From the NCBI GenBank assembly GCA_002238785.1, contig MPNA01000034.1, forward strand, positions 1 through 32,229: a DNA stretch of 32,229 nucleotides, given 5' to 3'. The stretch is from a bacterium OM1 bin76 (lineage in GTDB: Bacteria; Actinomycetota; Acidimicrobiia; Spongiisociales; ZC4RG35). This document shows, in pieces, positions 1 to 8,046 of this stretch. Under the pieces are notes generated by a model. That model saw only the letters and a program-made list of their open reading frames with translations. It was not told where the DNA came from and ran no database searches. The position numbers and the translations under genes were made by a program. Each line of letters starts with the position of its first letter. Position 1 is the stretch's first letter.

Positions 1-39
1 AGAAGTGCCTCCTCTGTCTGGGTCCTAGCGGTCTTTGAT

Positions 40-82
40 AACAGCTATTCTCCCAGGTCAGAGAGGCACTTCACAGCATTTC
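40..82. repeat. Left arm of a perfect 43-bp inverted repeat
   Basis: Bases 40-82 are the exact reverse complement of 1574-1616. Similarity continues outward on both sides at roughly 75 percent (1-39 against 1617-1655). Read outward, both flanks can be translated in the same frame into similar peptides (LLSKTARTQTEEAL to the left, LLPKTAVTQAEDSS to the right). The arms may therefore be the upstream region and first codons of two diverging paralogous genes rather than transposon ends. The left paralogue would run off the window. Confidence 0.85.
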
Positions 83-179
83 ACCCCCACACACCCCCCA
101 ACCACCGGTGGATCTAGGCTTAGCGGGTGGATTGGGTTCTCGGAGGTCAGTAAACCATAGGAGTCCGTCCGCTTCCCGA

Positions 180-272
180 GTGTGGAGCCTCCCGGGTTTG
201 GATGTGGAGTCCTATGTGGAGCCCCTGCTGCGTCCCAGGTCAGGGGTGGTGGCCCACAGGCCACCATAGACC
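180..272. repeat. IS-end relic, copy 1 (iterons plus GGTGGCC hairpin)
   Basis: Three spaced copies of a TGTGGAG(T/C)C motif are followed by the palindrome GGTGGCC-CACA-GGCCACC. The same block starts the full insertion sequence at 8736 and recurs at 5991, 24120 and, partially, at 27217 and 31288. Here it stops right after the palindrome, so it is a solo end. It probably marks an old insertion that truncated the ORF remnant immediately downstream. Confidence 0.75.
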
Positions 273-457
273 TCGCTGCGATAACGCTGGGGGGAACAGG
301 CCGATCGATGTGGTGGTCTGCGCTTCCTCAACTCGACCAAGGCGGCGGCGGGCAGTCGATAACGATGGCCTCTCTTGTAGCTGCAATGCGAGACGACTAC
401 CCAAACAACAAAACGCTGCGCACGCTTGCCGGTTCGGCCGACCTGCCGAAGAAGTGA
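272..457 (+). pseudogene. Possible gene remnant after the IS end
   Basis: A reading frame stays open out of the repeat block and ends at 457. It has a protein-like composition (SLVAAMRDDYPNNKTLRTLA near the end) but no start of its own outside the repeat. I cannot assign a family. It is best read as the 3' end of a gene whose 5' part was replaced by the repeat, and it could also be a chance frame. Confidence 0.2.
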
Positions 458-525
458 ACCTGTAAGGGTCTACGGCAGGAGCCTCGAAGAAAGCGCTTTG
501 CCTAGCGGTCCATCCCCTGTTTGTT

Positions 526-906
526 CTATAGGTATCTGGCGTGGAAAATCGTGCAGCGCGGAACGACCAGGTTGTGTTTGCTGCATATCTGTTGCCATTG
601 CAGGCTGAGGTCTTGCCTCAAAGCCACCTCGACCACTCCCATTCCAATGATATGTCCTATTCCTCGGGTGGAGGTGGTTCGGTAAAGCCCATCGACCCCA
701 TCCTGAGGTGCGTTAGCTTCGTAAACAGCGAGATGTAGTGGATGAGTCGCTGCGACGCTCAAGATGGATTCCTCCTCGACGCCATGCTTGAACGCCGAGG
801 GCAAGCATGTTGTTATAGAGTCAAAGAGGTCGCCGTCAATCAGTCCTGGCCAAAAGAGGCCTTCGTGATATCCCATGTGCACCGGCGGGTGGATGTAGCA
901 GGGCAT
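526..906 (-). CDS. Hypothetical protein, possible C-terminal half of a broken ORF
   Basis: This 126-residue ORF has balanced, protein-like composition (for example HMGYHEGLFWPGLIDGDLFD) and no family I recognise. There are no signal peptide or membrane segments. It lies in exactly the same frame as the ORF at 931-1311. Between them are two consecutive TAG codons and six sense codons. No ribosome binding site precedes its ATG. This fits the 3' half of a gene interrupted by nonsense codons better than an independent gene. Readthrough of the double UAG is a less likely alternative. Confidence 0.4.
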   Translation of the reverse strand: MPCYIHPPVHMGYHEGLFWPGLIDGDLFDSITTCLPSAFKHGVEEESILSVAATHPLHLAVYEANAPQDGVDGLYRTTSTRGIGHIIGMGVVEVALRQDLSLQWQQICSKHNLVVPRCTIFHARYL

Positions 907-930
907 TGCACGAAATGTAGGGGAACGCTA

Positions 931-1311
931 CTAGGCGGGAACCATCTTTTGCAGGAGAGGAATGCTGTCGGGGATGGCGCCTTTGTCCCAGAATCGCATA
1001 CGATCTAGCAGTATTGTTCGATAGACATGTACCGCAGACGCTCTCTCGTGTTCAGGAATGCCGCATTTCATCACGATTTCTTGGGGGCTGTCAACTAACA
1101 GATCGACGCTGACTAGCTCACCTGTTTGTTTATGAGGTACTGACACTACGCTCGTTAGGGAACGTTGGTAGGCGGAATCCTCGCACAAGTCTCTGTCGGC
1201 GTGATAGATCTGACTGTCTCGTTCCTCTACCCTGAGGATGTCTTCTCGCAGTTCCGCCTGATTAACATGCGTTCCAGGCTGAACATATCGTCTCACATCC
1301 ACATTCACCAT
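931..1311 (-). CDS. Hypothetical protein, N-terminal half of the same ORF
   Basis: This 126-residue ORF starts at the first ATG after an in-frame TAG near 1470. The frame stays open and protein-like for about 50 codons upstream of that ATG but has no start there, so the true 5' end may be lost. The middle (RSLTSVVSVPHKQTGELVSV) faintly resembles the core strand pattern of GAF sensory domains. That is only a visual resemblance. It terminates in TAG-TAG and the frame continues into the ORF ending at 526. The whole unit lies between the two arms of the 43-bp inverted repeat. Confidence 0.4.
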   Translation of the reverse strand: MVNVDVRRYVQPGTHVNQAELREDILRVEERDSQIYHADRDLCEDSAYQRSLTSVVSVPHKQTGELVSVDLLVDSPQEIVMKCGIPEHERASAVHVYRTILLDRMRFWDKGAIPDSIPLLQKMVPA

Positions 1312-1573
1312 TGTAGGCGGGGACTTGACGCCCTTCCCTTGTTTGGGGACTTGGTTGTCAAGTTGGGTATCGAGGATGGTGGCTAAACGGGATGGGTTAG
1401 GGCGTGCCTCGGGATGACAGCGTACCGGACGGCGTAGCCAAGCCCCGTGGCGTCGCTCTTGGAGCGACTAGGGGAGCAGGATCGTGTCCCACCCCGGGCT
1501 ACGACTCGCCGTGTGTCCGCCCTGGGGAGGGATAAGCCTGGATTCACCGTTGGTTTGTGGGGTGGGTGGGGGC

Positions 1574-1616
1574 GAAATGCTGTGAAGTGCCTCTCTGACC
1601 TGGGAGAATAGCTGTT
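1574..1616. repeat. Right arm of the perfect 43-bp inverted repeat
   Basis: This is the exact reverse complement of 40-82. Its outer side leads straight into the P-loop reading frame that begins around 1612. A GGGAG (1602-1606) precedes CTG 1612 by five bases in both arms, which would make a non-standard CTG start possible. This is a guess from sequence only. Confidence 0.85.
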
Positions 1617-1995
1617 ACCTAAGACGGCTGTTACCCAGGCAGAGGACTCTTCGGTTGGTAGATATGAAAGCGCGGTTCCAATCCATGGGGTCATAGTGTT
1701 GAGCGGTGATTTCGGTTCAGGCAAGTCCCTTGCTGCCGAGCGTGTCCATCTTGAGGACATCGCCAACACTTCGGCCTCAAATGGTTTGTGGAGCAGTTCG
1801 GCACTGATATCGTGGAGGCTTCCCTGCCTAAGAAGCAACGGCGCGGCCAGAGTACCCGGCGGCGCAAATCGTATACGAAAGGGGGTTACAAGAGGCGACG
1901 GGGACGCAGGAGGAGAAGGAGGGGGAAGCAAAAGAGGGGGTGTCGTCAGAGGCGAGGGGGGTACCGAAAGAAGGAGGGGCAGGAGGCGACGGTAA
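1612..1995 (+). pseudogene. P-loop NTPase gene remnant
   Basis: An open frame carries a textbook Walker A motif at 1705-1728 (GDFGSGKS), preceded by a hydrophobic strand (VIVLS), as in the start of a P-loop or NACHT-type ATPase domain. There is no ATG or GTG in a sensible place upstream. After about 1780 this frame turns into Gly/Arg low complexity, while a second frame becomes protein-like (LKWFVEQFGTDIVEASLP at about 1781-1834), suggesting a frameshift. From about 1890 to 1990 the top strand is almost pure purine and encodes Arg/Lys runs. No Walker B is visible. It is most likely a truncated, frameshifted ATPase gene next to the SIR2 gene. Confidence 0.35.
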
Positions 1996-2253
1996 GCCTC
2001 TAGCCTAAGTTGGCACTCTGGGTGCCGCCTGCTGGGGTACGCGTCGGAGGGGGGTAGGCAGTAGGCCATAGGGTCCGGCCGTCGAAGGGCAACTCGCGGC
2101 GGGCGCATTATGCTCCAATCCCTCAATGACAACTGGCAACAACCCATTGCTCAACAGAAGATGCACTTTGGGTGAGTGAGGCAATGGTGAACATCAAGGG
2201 CATCATCGAACGCACTTGTCACATCCAGGTACTCGTTGAGTCTGGGTCGCCTC

Positions 2254-5200
2254 ATGCGGGTTGAAAGGGTCGATCTACCCGAACCTCTTGTTGAAGCGCA
2301 CGCCAGTGGCGAGTTGGCACTGTTCGTCGGTGCAGGAGCCTCGGTCGATACTCCAGCTAACCTGCCCAGATTTGATGAACTCGCCTGCGAGATTGCCAAT
2401 CGCACGGTTGGGTCGTCCTTGGATGAGGGTGATCCTGCCAGGCTGCTAGATCGCCTCTGCAACGAGTATGACATCAATGTCCACGCAGAGATCAGAACAG
2501 CGTTGACCGAGAGGCGACCTTCCCCCAACCCAACCCATGAGGCCATTGCGCAACTAGCACGGTCGGTTTCAGACCTGCCGCGCATAGTGACTACCAACTA
2601 TGACACCCTGCTGTCGCGGTGTCTGCCGGAGACCACGAGAACCTACGAGTATCCGGACCTGCCCGGCCGCGGTGATTTCACAGGGGTGGTGCATCTACAC
2701 GGATCCCTCAACACCGCAGACGGCATGCTCGTGGCGACTGACTCCGATCTCGCTGACGCGTACATGGGCACCCGTGCAGTGGGAACGCTGTTCTTGGAGC
2801 GCCTATTCGACAGACAAGCGGTGCTGTTTCTCGGTTACAGCCTCGATGATGTGCTGGTGCGGTATCTATTGAAGGCCCAAACCACCAAGTCTGAGATGTA
2901 CACCCTGACCACCAAGCCAAACGACCCACGATGGCGGGAACTCCGAGTCCGTCCGGTCGGTGTTGACTCGTACAGGCAACTGCCGAGGACATTGTCGGTG
3001 TGGGCCGAGTATGCCGCAAGTGGGATCTCAGGTGAGGCCCACCGCGTCGGTGAGATCGTGGCCGCTGGTCCACCCCAGCGACAAGATGACGATGATGCCT
3101 ACATCCGCAAGGTACTGCAGGATCCCCACAGGGTCGGGCTGTTCACCGGCCGCGCTCAGGAATCGCGGTGGCTTACATGGGTCGCGGGCACTCTGCATCC
3201 CGACCTGCTGTTTATGCAGTCAGGCGATGTCACCGAAGCTCAGCGCGAGCTTCAAGGCTGGCTGGTTCGCTGTGTCGCCGAGGACGACTACAACGCCAAA
3301 GCCGCTCTCGATCTCATTCGCGGTCACCCTGGAGTGATACCGGATTGGCTGTGGGAGGTGCTTTGGATTCTGCGCTCTCCACGTCGAACAACCGTCTCTG
3401 CGGACCTCAGGAGGCAACTGTTGCTCGCGTTTGCCGACGCGGCGCCGGGTTCGGGAGCCCATCTGCTGGTGGGGGTGATCGACAAATGCCAGCCAGATGT
3501 GGACGATTCGCTGGTTCTTGAAGTGTTTTCGAGGCTTCACAGTCCCCGCATCCGCGACACCTCTCGGGGTCGGTTCTCGCCCTTTGACCGAGAGTTTCTG
3601 AGCAGCGACCTGCGTCACCGGTTCAGACACCTAGCTAGTGACCTCATGGTCATCGCAGATCATCGGCTGCAACAAGACGCTCGACGCAACGACATCAACG
3701 CCCAACAAAGTCGGTTCCGGCAGGCGATCGAAAGTCATCCCCAGAATGACCCTCTAGTTGACGCTGCCCGAGATCTACTCGACATCCTACGCCAAGACCG
3801 TCCCGAAGAAGCCGCCTCTCAGATACGAGCCTGGGAGCAGTCACAATGGCCGATCCTGCGTCGCCTCGCCTTGTATGGTCACACCGTCCGGGATGACATC
3901 ACAGCAGATGCCAAACTCGCCGTGCTGATTTCGCACCCCACGCTACTGGTGGACCACGACCTTCATCACGAAGTGATGACTCTCATAGCCGCCGCTGTTC
4001 CTTATGCGTCACCGTCAGCGGTCGACAACCTGGTCGGTCTTGTGCGCGACCAAGAGACCTCAGACAGGATCCGGTACGACAAACTCGGGTGGATCGCGCA
4101 ACTGGTCCCCGCCTCCCAAAGCGCTAGGGGGGCGTTCGACGCTGAACAGGCAGCCCACCCCGACTTCCGTGTATCAGACCATCCAGACTTCCTTGTTTAT
4201 ATAGAGAGCATCGTCACAGATGGCCTACCCGATGAGTACCGGGCCGACCTGCCAAACCTCGCTGCACTCATGGATGGCGACCCGGCGTCGGCGCTCGATC
4301 ATATTCTCTCGCATTACACAGGTCACGACTCCGCCGAGACACCCGGCCGCCGCTGGCTCGATGCCCTCCGGGTCGTTCGTACAGTGACTGAGGATGAAAC
4401 TCAGGCATGCTTGTCGCTGCTTGAAGCGTTGGTCTCATACCAATCGCCGCGCATGCAAGCGGTTTCGGCGGTTGCGAGAGCGGCTCTCATGTCTCTCGAA
4501 AAGGCCGCCCGCCAAGACGACAGGCTCTTGGTCGGCATCCAGAGCCGCGAACTACTTGCAAGGCTATGGAGCGCAGCCTCAGAACACTGGCCACAACCCG
4601 ATCCGGGCACCAGGGAACGTGATTGGATGCGGGCAGCAGCGAACTCCTGTGCCGGGATCATCGCGCAGTTGATCATGCTGTCTATCAGACCGCAGCAAAG
4701 GGACAGTTCTGGTGGTTCGCTCGCCCCGGAAGATGCGAACCTGGTGGAATTGATTCTGCGAGGCGACACGGCAGCATCGAATCACGCTCAAGTCGTCTGC
4801 GCCCAGCACCTGTGGTGGCTGCATTCGCTCGATCGACCCTGGGCCGGCCGGCACGTCCTTGCGTTGCTGGACCCCGCCGACCGAAACCGGGCTTTTCGCT
4901 GCTGGCAGGGTTACCTGTATCACCCTCGCTGGAACGACGAGATCATTGACGACGGTCTGCTGGAACATCTCCTGGCCTTCGCCCCATCCATCGACCAATG
5001 CGGTGACAACCCCCGGCGCGGATTCGCGCGTCTCACCGTCGGTATCAGCCTCTACAGCACCACCCCGCCGCTCGGCTCCGAGGTGCCATGGCTCAAACAA
5101 CTCGCCTCTACCTCCAGCGAGCAAACAAGAGTCGCGTTTATTCGAGCCTTGGGCCACGAACTCTCAAATCTGTCACCTGAACAACGTCGCCAGCAGTGGG

Positions 5201-5661
5201 ATCGCTGGGTCAACCGCTACCTGTCCGACAGAGTCAACGGCGAACCCAAACCCCTGAGCCCCTTAGAAGCAACAACGACAGCCCTCGTCGGCACCTTGCT
5301 GCCAGACCTGTTTCCCGAAGTGGTGGACATTGTTGCGCTCACCCCAGCACCCCTGGCTCCCGCACAAGCCATTCTGCGACTACTAACCGACAGACGCGAT
5401 GAAGCCACAGAGTCAGAATCGACCATCGCAGAGCAACACCCCCACGCCACCGCCAAGCTACTTGCCCACATGCTCGCACGACCAACACGACGGGTAGACA
5501 TCGGTTCATGGGAATTGAATCTACAAGATGTCTATGAGACCTTGAACCGACTCGGCGCCGTCACGACCGAACTCGAACAACAAGTAACCCGCTTGGACCT
5601 GAAACCCCCGGCCCATGAGCGACCAGAGATGGTAAACCCGTCACCCAGCCGCCACCATTAG
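2254..5661 (+). CDS. SIR2-domain protein with long C-terminal helical region (probable anti-phage NADase)
   Basis: This is a protein of about 1,135 residues. The N-terminal 200 form a SIR2 (sirtuin-like) fold: VGAGAS (residues 25-30), VTTNYDTLL (112-120), VHLHGS with the catalytic-type His149, and GYSLDD (194-199). The remaining 900 or so residues are rich in Leu, Ala, Arg and Trp and look like an alpha-helical repeat scaffold with no further motif. SIR2 domains of this kind in defence proteins (DSR, ThsA and SIR2-containing Avs families) degrade NAD+ after phage sensing. That role is inferred here. ATG 2254 was chosen; a TTG six codons upstream (2236) has an AGG at fair spacing and is an alternative. 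The gene is followed 11 nt later by a 50-codon membrane peptide, likely co-transcribed. No membrane segment or STAND motif is visible. Confidence 0.88.
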   Translation: MRVERVDLPEPLVEAHASGELALFVGAGASVDTPANLPRFDELACEIANRTVGSSLDEGDPARLLDRLCNEYDINVHAEIRTALTERRPSPNPTHEAIAQLARSVSDLPRIVTTNYDTLLSRCLPETTRTYEYPDLPGRGDFTGVVHLHGSLNTADGMLVATDSDLADAYMGTRAVGTLFLERLFDRQAVLFLGYSLDDVLVRYLLKAQTTKSEMYTLTTKPNDPRWRELRVRPVGVDSYRQLPRTLSVWAEYAASGISGEAHRVGEIVAAGPPQRQDDDDAYIRKVLQDPHRVGLFTGRAQESRWLTWVAGTLHPDLLFMQSGDVTEAQRELQGWLVRCVAEDDYNAKAALDLIRGHPGVIPDWLWEVLWILRSPRRTTVSADLRRQLLLAFADAAPGSGAHLLVGVIDKCQPDVDDSLVLEVFSRLHSPRIRDTSRGRFSPFDREFLSSDLRHRFRHLASDLMVIADHRLQQDARRNDINAQQSRFRQAIESHPQNDPLVDAARDLLDILRQDRPEEAASQIRAWEQSQWPILRRLALYGHTVRDDITADAKLAVLISHPTLLVDHDLHHEVMTLIAAAVPYASPSAVDNLVGLVRDQETSDRIRYDKLGWIAQLVPASQSARGAFDAEQAAHPDFRVSDHPDFLVYIESIVTDGLPDEYRADLPNLAALMDGDPASALDHILSHYTGHDSAETPGRRWLDALRVVRTVTEDETQACLSLLEALVSYQSPRMQAVSAVARAALMSLEKAARQDDRLLVGIQSRELLARLWSAASEHWPQPDPGTRERDWMRAAANSCAGIIAQLIMLSIRPQQRDSSGGSLAPEDANLVELILRGDTAASNHAQVVCAQHLWWLHSLDRPWAGRHVLALLDPADRNRAFRCWQGYLYHPRWNDEIIDDGLLEHLLAFAPSIDQCGDNPRRGFARLTVGISLYSTTPPLGSEVPWLKQLASTSSEQTRVAFIRALGHELSNLSPEQRRQQWDRWVNRYLSDRVNGEPKPLSPLEATTTALVGTLLPDLFPEVVDIVALTPAPLAPAQAILRLLTDRRDEATESESTIAEQHPHATAKLLAHMLARPTRRVDIGSWELNLQDVYETLNRLGAVTTELEQQVTRLDLKPPAHERPEMVNPSPSRHH

Positions 5662-5672
5662 AACTGCCGCAC

Positions 5673-5825
5673 ATGGAAATTCTCATAGGGGCGATAGTGA
5701 TCATCTTGATTATTGGGTTCGTTCACAGCGGAAAACGCCGCAAGGCGACATCGGAAGAAAACCAAGCAATGGCAGACGCGAAGAGAACCGCTGTCCGTCG
5801 GACGATGGGCGAGGACACAGAATGA
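5673..5825 (+). CDS. Small single-pass membrane peptide downstream of SIR2
   Basis: This 50-codon ORF starts at ATG 5673, 11 nt after the SIR2 stop. Residues 2-17 form a strongly hydrophobic segment (EILIGAIVIILIIGFV), followed by a basic stop-transfer patch (KRRK) and a charged tail of about 30 residues. This is the layout of a small bitopic membrane protein with the tail in the cytoplasm. The tight spacing suggests one transcript with the SIR2 gene. The function is unknown; a membrane anchor or a regulator of the SIR2 effector is speculation. No strong ribosome binding site is seen, so translation may depend on coupling. Confidence 0.55.
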   Translation: MEILIGAIVIILIIGFVHSGKRRKATSEENQAMADAKRTAVRRTMGEDTE

Positions 5826-5832
5826 TGCCCAG

Positions 5833-5952
5833 ATGTCCGAGATGAAGTGCTTGTGTGTGGGGGACGGCGAAGAGAACCCTGACCGCAGGCGGGAACAGCC
5901 CTTTCTGTATCTATCTACCGAAAAACCTGAACGAGACGGATTGGTAGAGTAG
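5833..5952 (+). CDS. Possible 39-residue peptide
   Basis: A short ORF starts at ATG 5833, seven bases after the preceding stop, and runs to TAG 5952. It is charged and has two Cys near the N-terminus (KCLCVGDG). It has no recognisable domain and no strong ribosome binding site. It could be a third member of the SIR2 operon or simply spacer sequence before the IS-end relic at 5991. Confidence 0.2.
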   Translation: MSEMKCLCVGDGEENPDRRREQPFLYLSTEKPERDGLVE

Positions 5953-5990
5953 GACGAAGACACCGATGGTGGCCCGGGGCGGTAACTCAA

Positions 5991-6285
5991 ATGTGGAGTC
6001 CTCCCGTTTTGGATGTGGAGTCCTATGTGGAACCCCCACTGCGCCGCAGGTCAGGGGTGGTAGCCCACAGGCCACCATGGCCTCTGGTCCATTTATCAAA
6101 ATAAGTGGGCCAGTTAGGCCGTTTTTCTTGTCTTTTTGCCCATTTTGGGGTATTTCTAGTGCCTGTTGGCGTGCTGTGGTGGGTTTTGGGTGCGTTGGGA
6201 GACTCGGAGGGCTGGTTTGGGCCCTTTCGGGCGCGCTAAAGCCGACAGTAGGGGCTACTGTCGGTGCTCGCAGGCCGGGTGGCGG
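5991..6285. mobile_element. Solo IS end, about 295 bp, no transposase
   Basis: This matches the left 280 bp of the insertion sequence at 8736 along its whole length: three TGTGGAG iterons, the GGTGGCC palindrome (here with a mismatch), the stretch around 'aagtgggccagttaggc', and the hairpin at 6241-6265. That hairpin (GCCGACAGTAG / CTACTGTCGGT) differs from the 8988-9013 one, but an A:T pair has become G:C, so pairing is kept. Transposase sequence is absent; a few bases after the hairpin resemble the transposase 3' end. 6286-6428 shows nothing further. Confidence 0.7.
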
Positions 6286-6428
6286 TGCGGGCACATCAAG
6301 GACCAGCAGCTCGAAGCAGGCCCCCGACGGCAGCCGCGGGTTAAGGCGGTAGACGCGGACCTAGCTGGAGGTAGGGGACGGATACCTGTCATTCTCGTCC
6401 CAGGCGAGACGCGCATGCCGTTCTTTGT

Positions 6429-7529
6429 TTACGGGTCGGCGTTGATGATTAGCGGGTGGGTGACCCAGATCCCTCTCCTGGTTGGGGCTCTGCGGACGAT
6501 TGCTCCCCTGATTGTGGTTGCAGCATTTAGCAGCTCCTCGGGAAGCCTCCACGCGTATGTGATACCTGGTCGGGCTATGAAGGGTTGGATTGCGTCGACT
6601 TGGGCCACGGTGGTTTCGTCTACCACGATTAGCGGGACCATCTCGTAGCTCGACGGTTGGCCGTCGCAGACGCTGATGACCATATAGACCGGGCTGGAAG
6701 GGTTTCTGGTACGGATCGGGGTGAATGTCTCCCGCGGTTGGAGGCTTTGCATGAATAGAACCCAGTCACATCCGCCGTGGGGGTTGGTGATTACTGGAGG
6801 TGGGTCCCCGGTGGCGGGGAGGGGGACATCCCACCCGTCGATCGGGCGGGTTCGTGATACAGGTATGACCCCCTCGGGTCGGCCGTCCCGTTCTTCGACA
6901 AAGATGATGTCGCGCCGGTGTTCTGTTTCTGGCAGGTCCAACAAGGCCATTGCTGGCCCGTCGAACTCCATCCGCCACACGGCTGCGTGGTCCGAGCACC
7001 GAACCTGAGCTGCATCTACGAGACACAGCACATTCGCTCTGACCGCCCTAGGCCATTGGGCAGCGACGATCAACTCTGCGGGCCGGCGTGGCGGGTCGGC
7101 GTGTTCGCCCCTCCCAAAGATGGTCGATCGGTAGGCGGTTGCTGGTAGGTCATCTGGGATGTCTGGTCGCCAGTTGAAAACGTCCGCGTCGCCGGGGTCT
7201 AGCATGGCGAGTCCGGTCTGCAGGTCTATGGGTGTTGCAAGGGTGGACACGTAGAAAGACGGGACTACTACCCGCCCGAGGGACTCTTGGGGTGTAGCGA
7301 CGGTCTGACCAGTTGGAGTCGTTGTTGCATGGGATCCCTCGGGCGAAATGGGAGGAACGGGTGGCTCCCGCGGTCCGGTTTCGTCTTGACTGTCCCTAGT
7401 TTCGGGCGGTGCGGTTCCGCTGTTCCCATCTACCGCGAACTCACACGCCGCTATGAGAAGAGCCGCTACCGTCGCCCAGATCCCTATACGAAGGGAAAGT
7501 CCCAGGTTCAACTGCTCGACGCCGTCCAC
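6429..7529 (-). CDS. Putative lipoprotein, extracellular
   Basis: This 366-residue protein has a GTG start. Residues 11-29 form a lipoprotein signal: Arg, a hydrophobic stretch and the lipobox LIAAC, so Cys29 would be lipidated and the rest displayed outside the membrane. A Pro/Thr/Ser/Glu-rich linker (about 33-80) follows, then a globular region of about 280 residues with a few Cys (VLCLVDAAQVRCSD, GGCDW, ISVCDG) that could form disulfides. I do not recognise the domain. It stands alone, between an IS-end relic and an IS1595-like relic. A role in defence is not indicated; it may be a resident gene cut off by insertions. Confidence 0.7.
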   Translation of the reverse strand: MDGVEQLNLGLSLRIGIWATVAALLIAACEFAVDGNSGTAPPETRDSQDETGPREPPVPPISPEGSHATTTPTGQTVATPQESLGRVVVPSFYVSTLATPIDLQTGLAMLDPGDADVFNWRPDIPDDLPATAYRSTIFGRGEHADPPRRPAELIVAAQWPRAVRANVLCLVDAAQVRCSDHAAVWRMEFDGPAMALLDLPETEHRRDIIFVEERDGRPEGVIPVSRTRPIDGWDVPLPATGDPPPVITNPHGGCDWVLFMQSLQPRETFTPIRTRNPSSPVYMVISVCDGQPSSYEMVPLIVVDETTVAQVDAIQPFIARPGITYAWRLPEELLNAATTIRGAIVRRAPTRRGIWVTHPLIINADP

Positions 7530-7589
7530 ACCTGGCCCAACCTACCAGCAACCTGGTTATGGGCGAATTATCTGATCTAGGTAGTCCTT

Positions 7590-7870
7590 TCCCGATCAGC
7601 CGCTTGGCAGTCTCCGCGGGGAGTGGTGTTCCATTCAATAACCAAAATCGGCATCGACCAGAAGGAAATGATGCCGTTCGTATGCGCCCGGCTCCGCACA
7701 CACTCCCCTACGCCATGACGCACCGAGAACACACCACACCTTCGGGCCACCGACCCCTATAGCCACCGCTCCGCGGCATCATCATCGGGAAACATCCTCA
7801 CCACCTCCACCAGCGACAGTCCCTTGCGGTGATGCTGCCTCAGCTGGGCAGTCCTCCAGCTGAATCCCAT
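7590..7870 (-). pseudogene. IS1595-like transposase N-terminal remnant
   Basis: From ATG 7870 a frame of 37 codons ends at 7757. Its sequence LSLVEVVRMFPDDDAAERWL matches the usual start of IS1595-family transposases (an 'FPD..AA..WL' block before the zinc ribbon). Just after the stop another frame reads RWPEGVVCSRC, which is how the family continues into its CxxC zinc ribbon. A third frame then gives CRFWLLNGTPLPAE, resembling the next family block. At least two frameshifts are needed, and the catalytic part is missing. The identification is by memory of the family pattern. Confidence 0.5.
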
Positions 7871-8046
7871 TTCAAGGGGCGATGGACACAAACCACCGAT
7901 CCGAGACCCTAACCAAATCTAGGGGTGCTGGTGATGCCTGATGGCTCCTACCGTACAGGACAGGTAATGCAATTGACCCTGTGGCAGCGGAGAGTAGCAT
8001 AAGTTGGCGGCTAAGCGCCGACACACTGGCCTGTAGGAGACGGGTC

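Noticed and set aside
1383-2147. 254-codon minus-strand ORF rich in Pro, Leu and Ser
   Set aside because: It is antisense to the polypurine tract and the P-loop frame; composition follows from the purine bias and it crosses the inverted-repeat arm.
5713-5832. Start of the 79-codon ORF overlapping the membrane peptide
   Set aside because: The overlapped part is the wrong frame of the 50-codon membrane peptide; only the portion after 5833 is kept, at low confidence.
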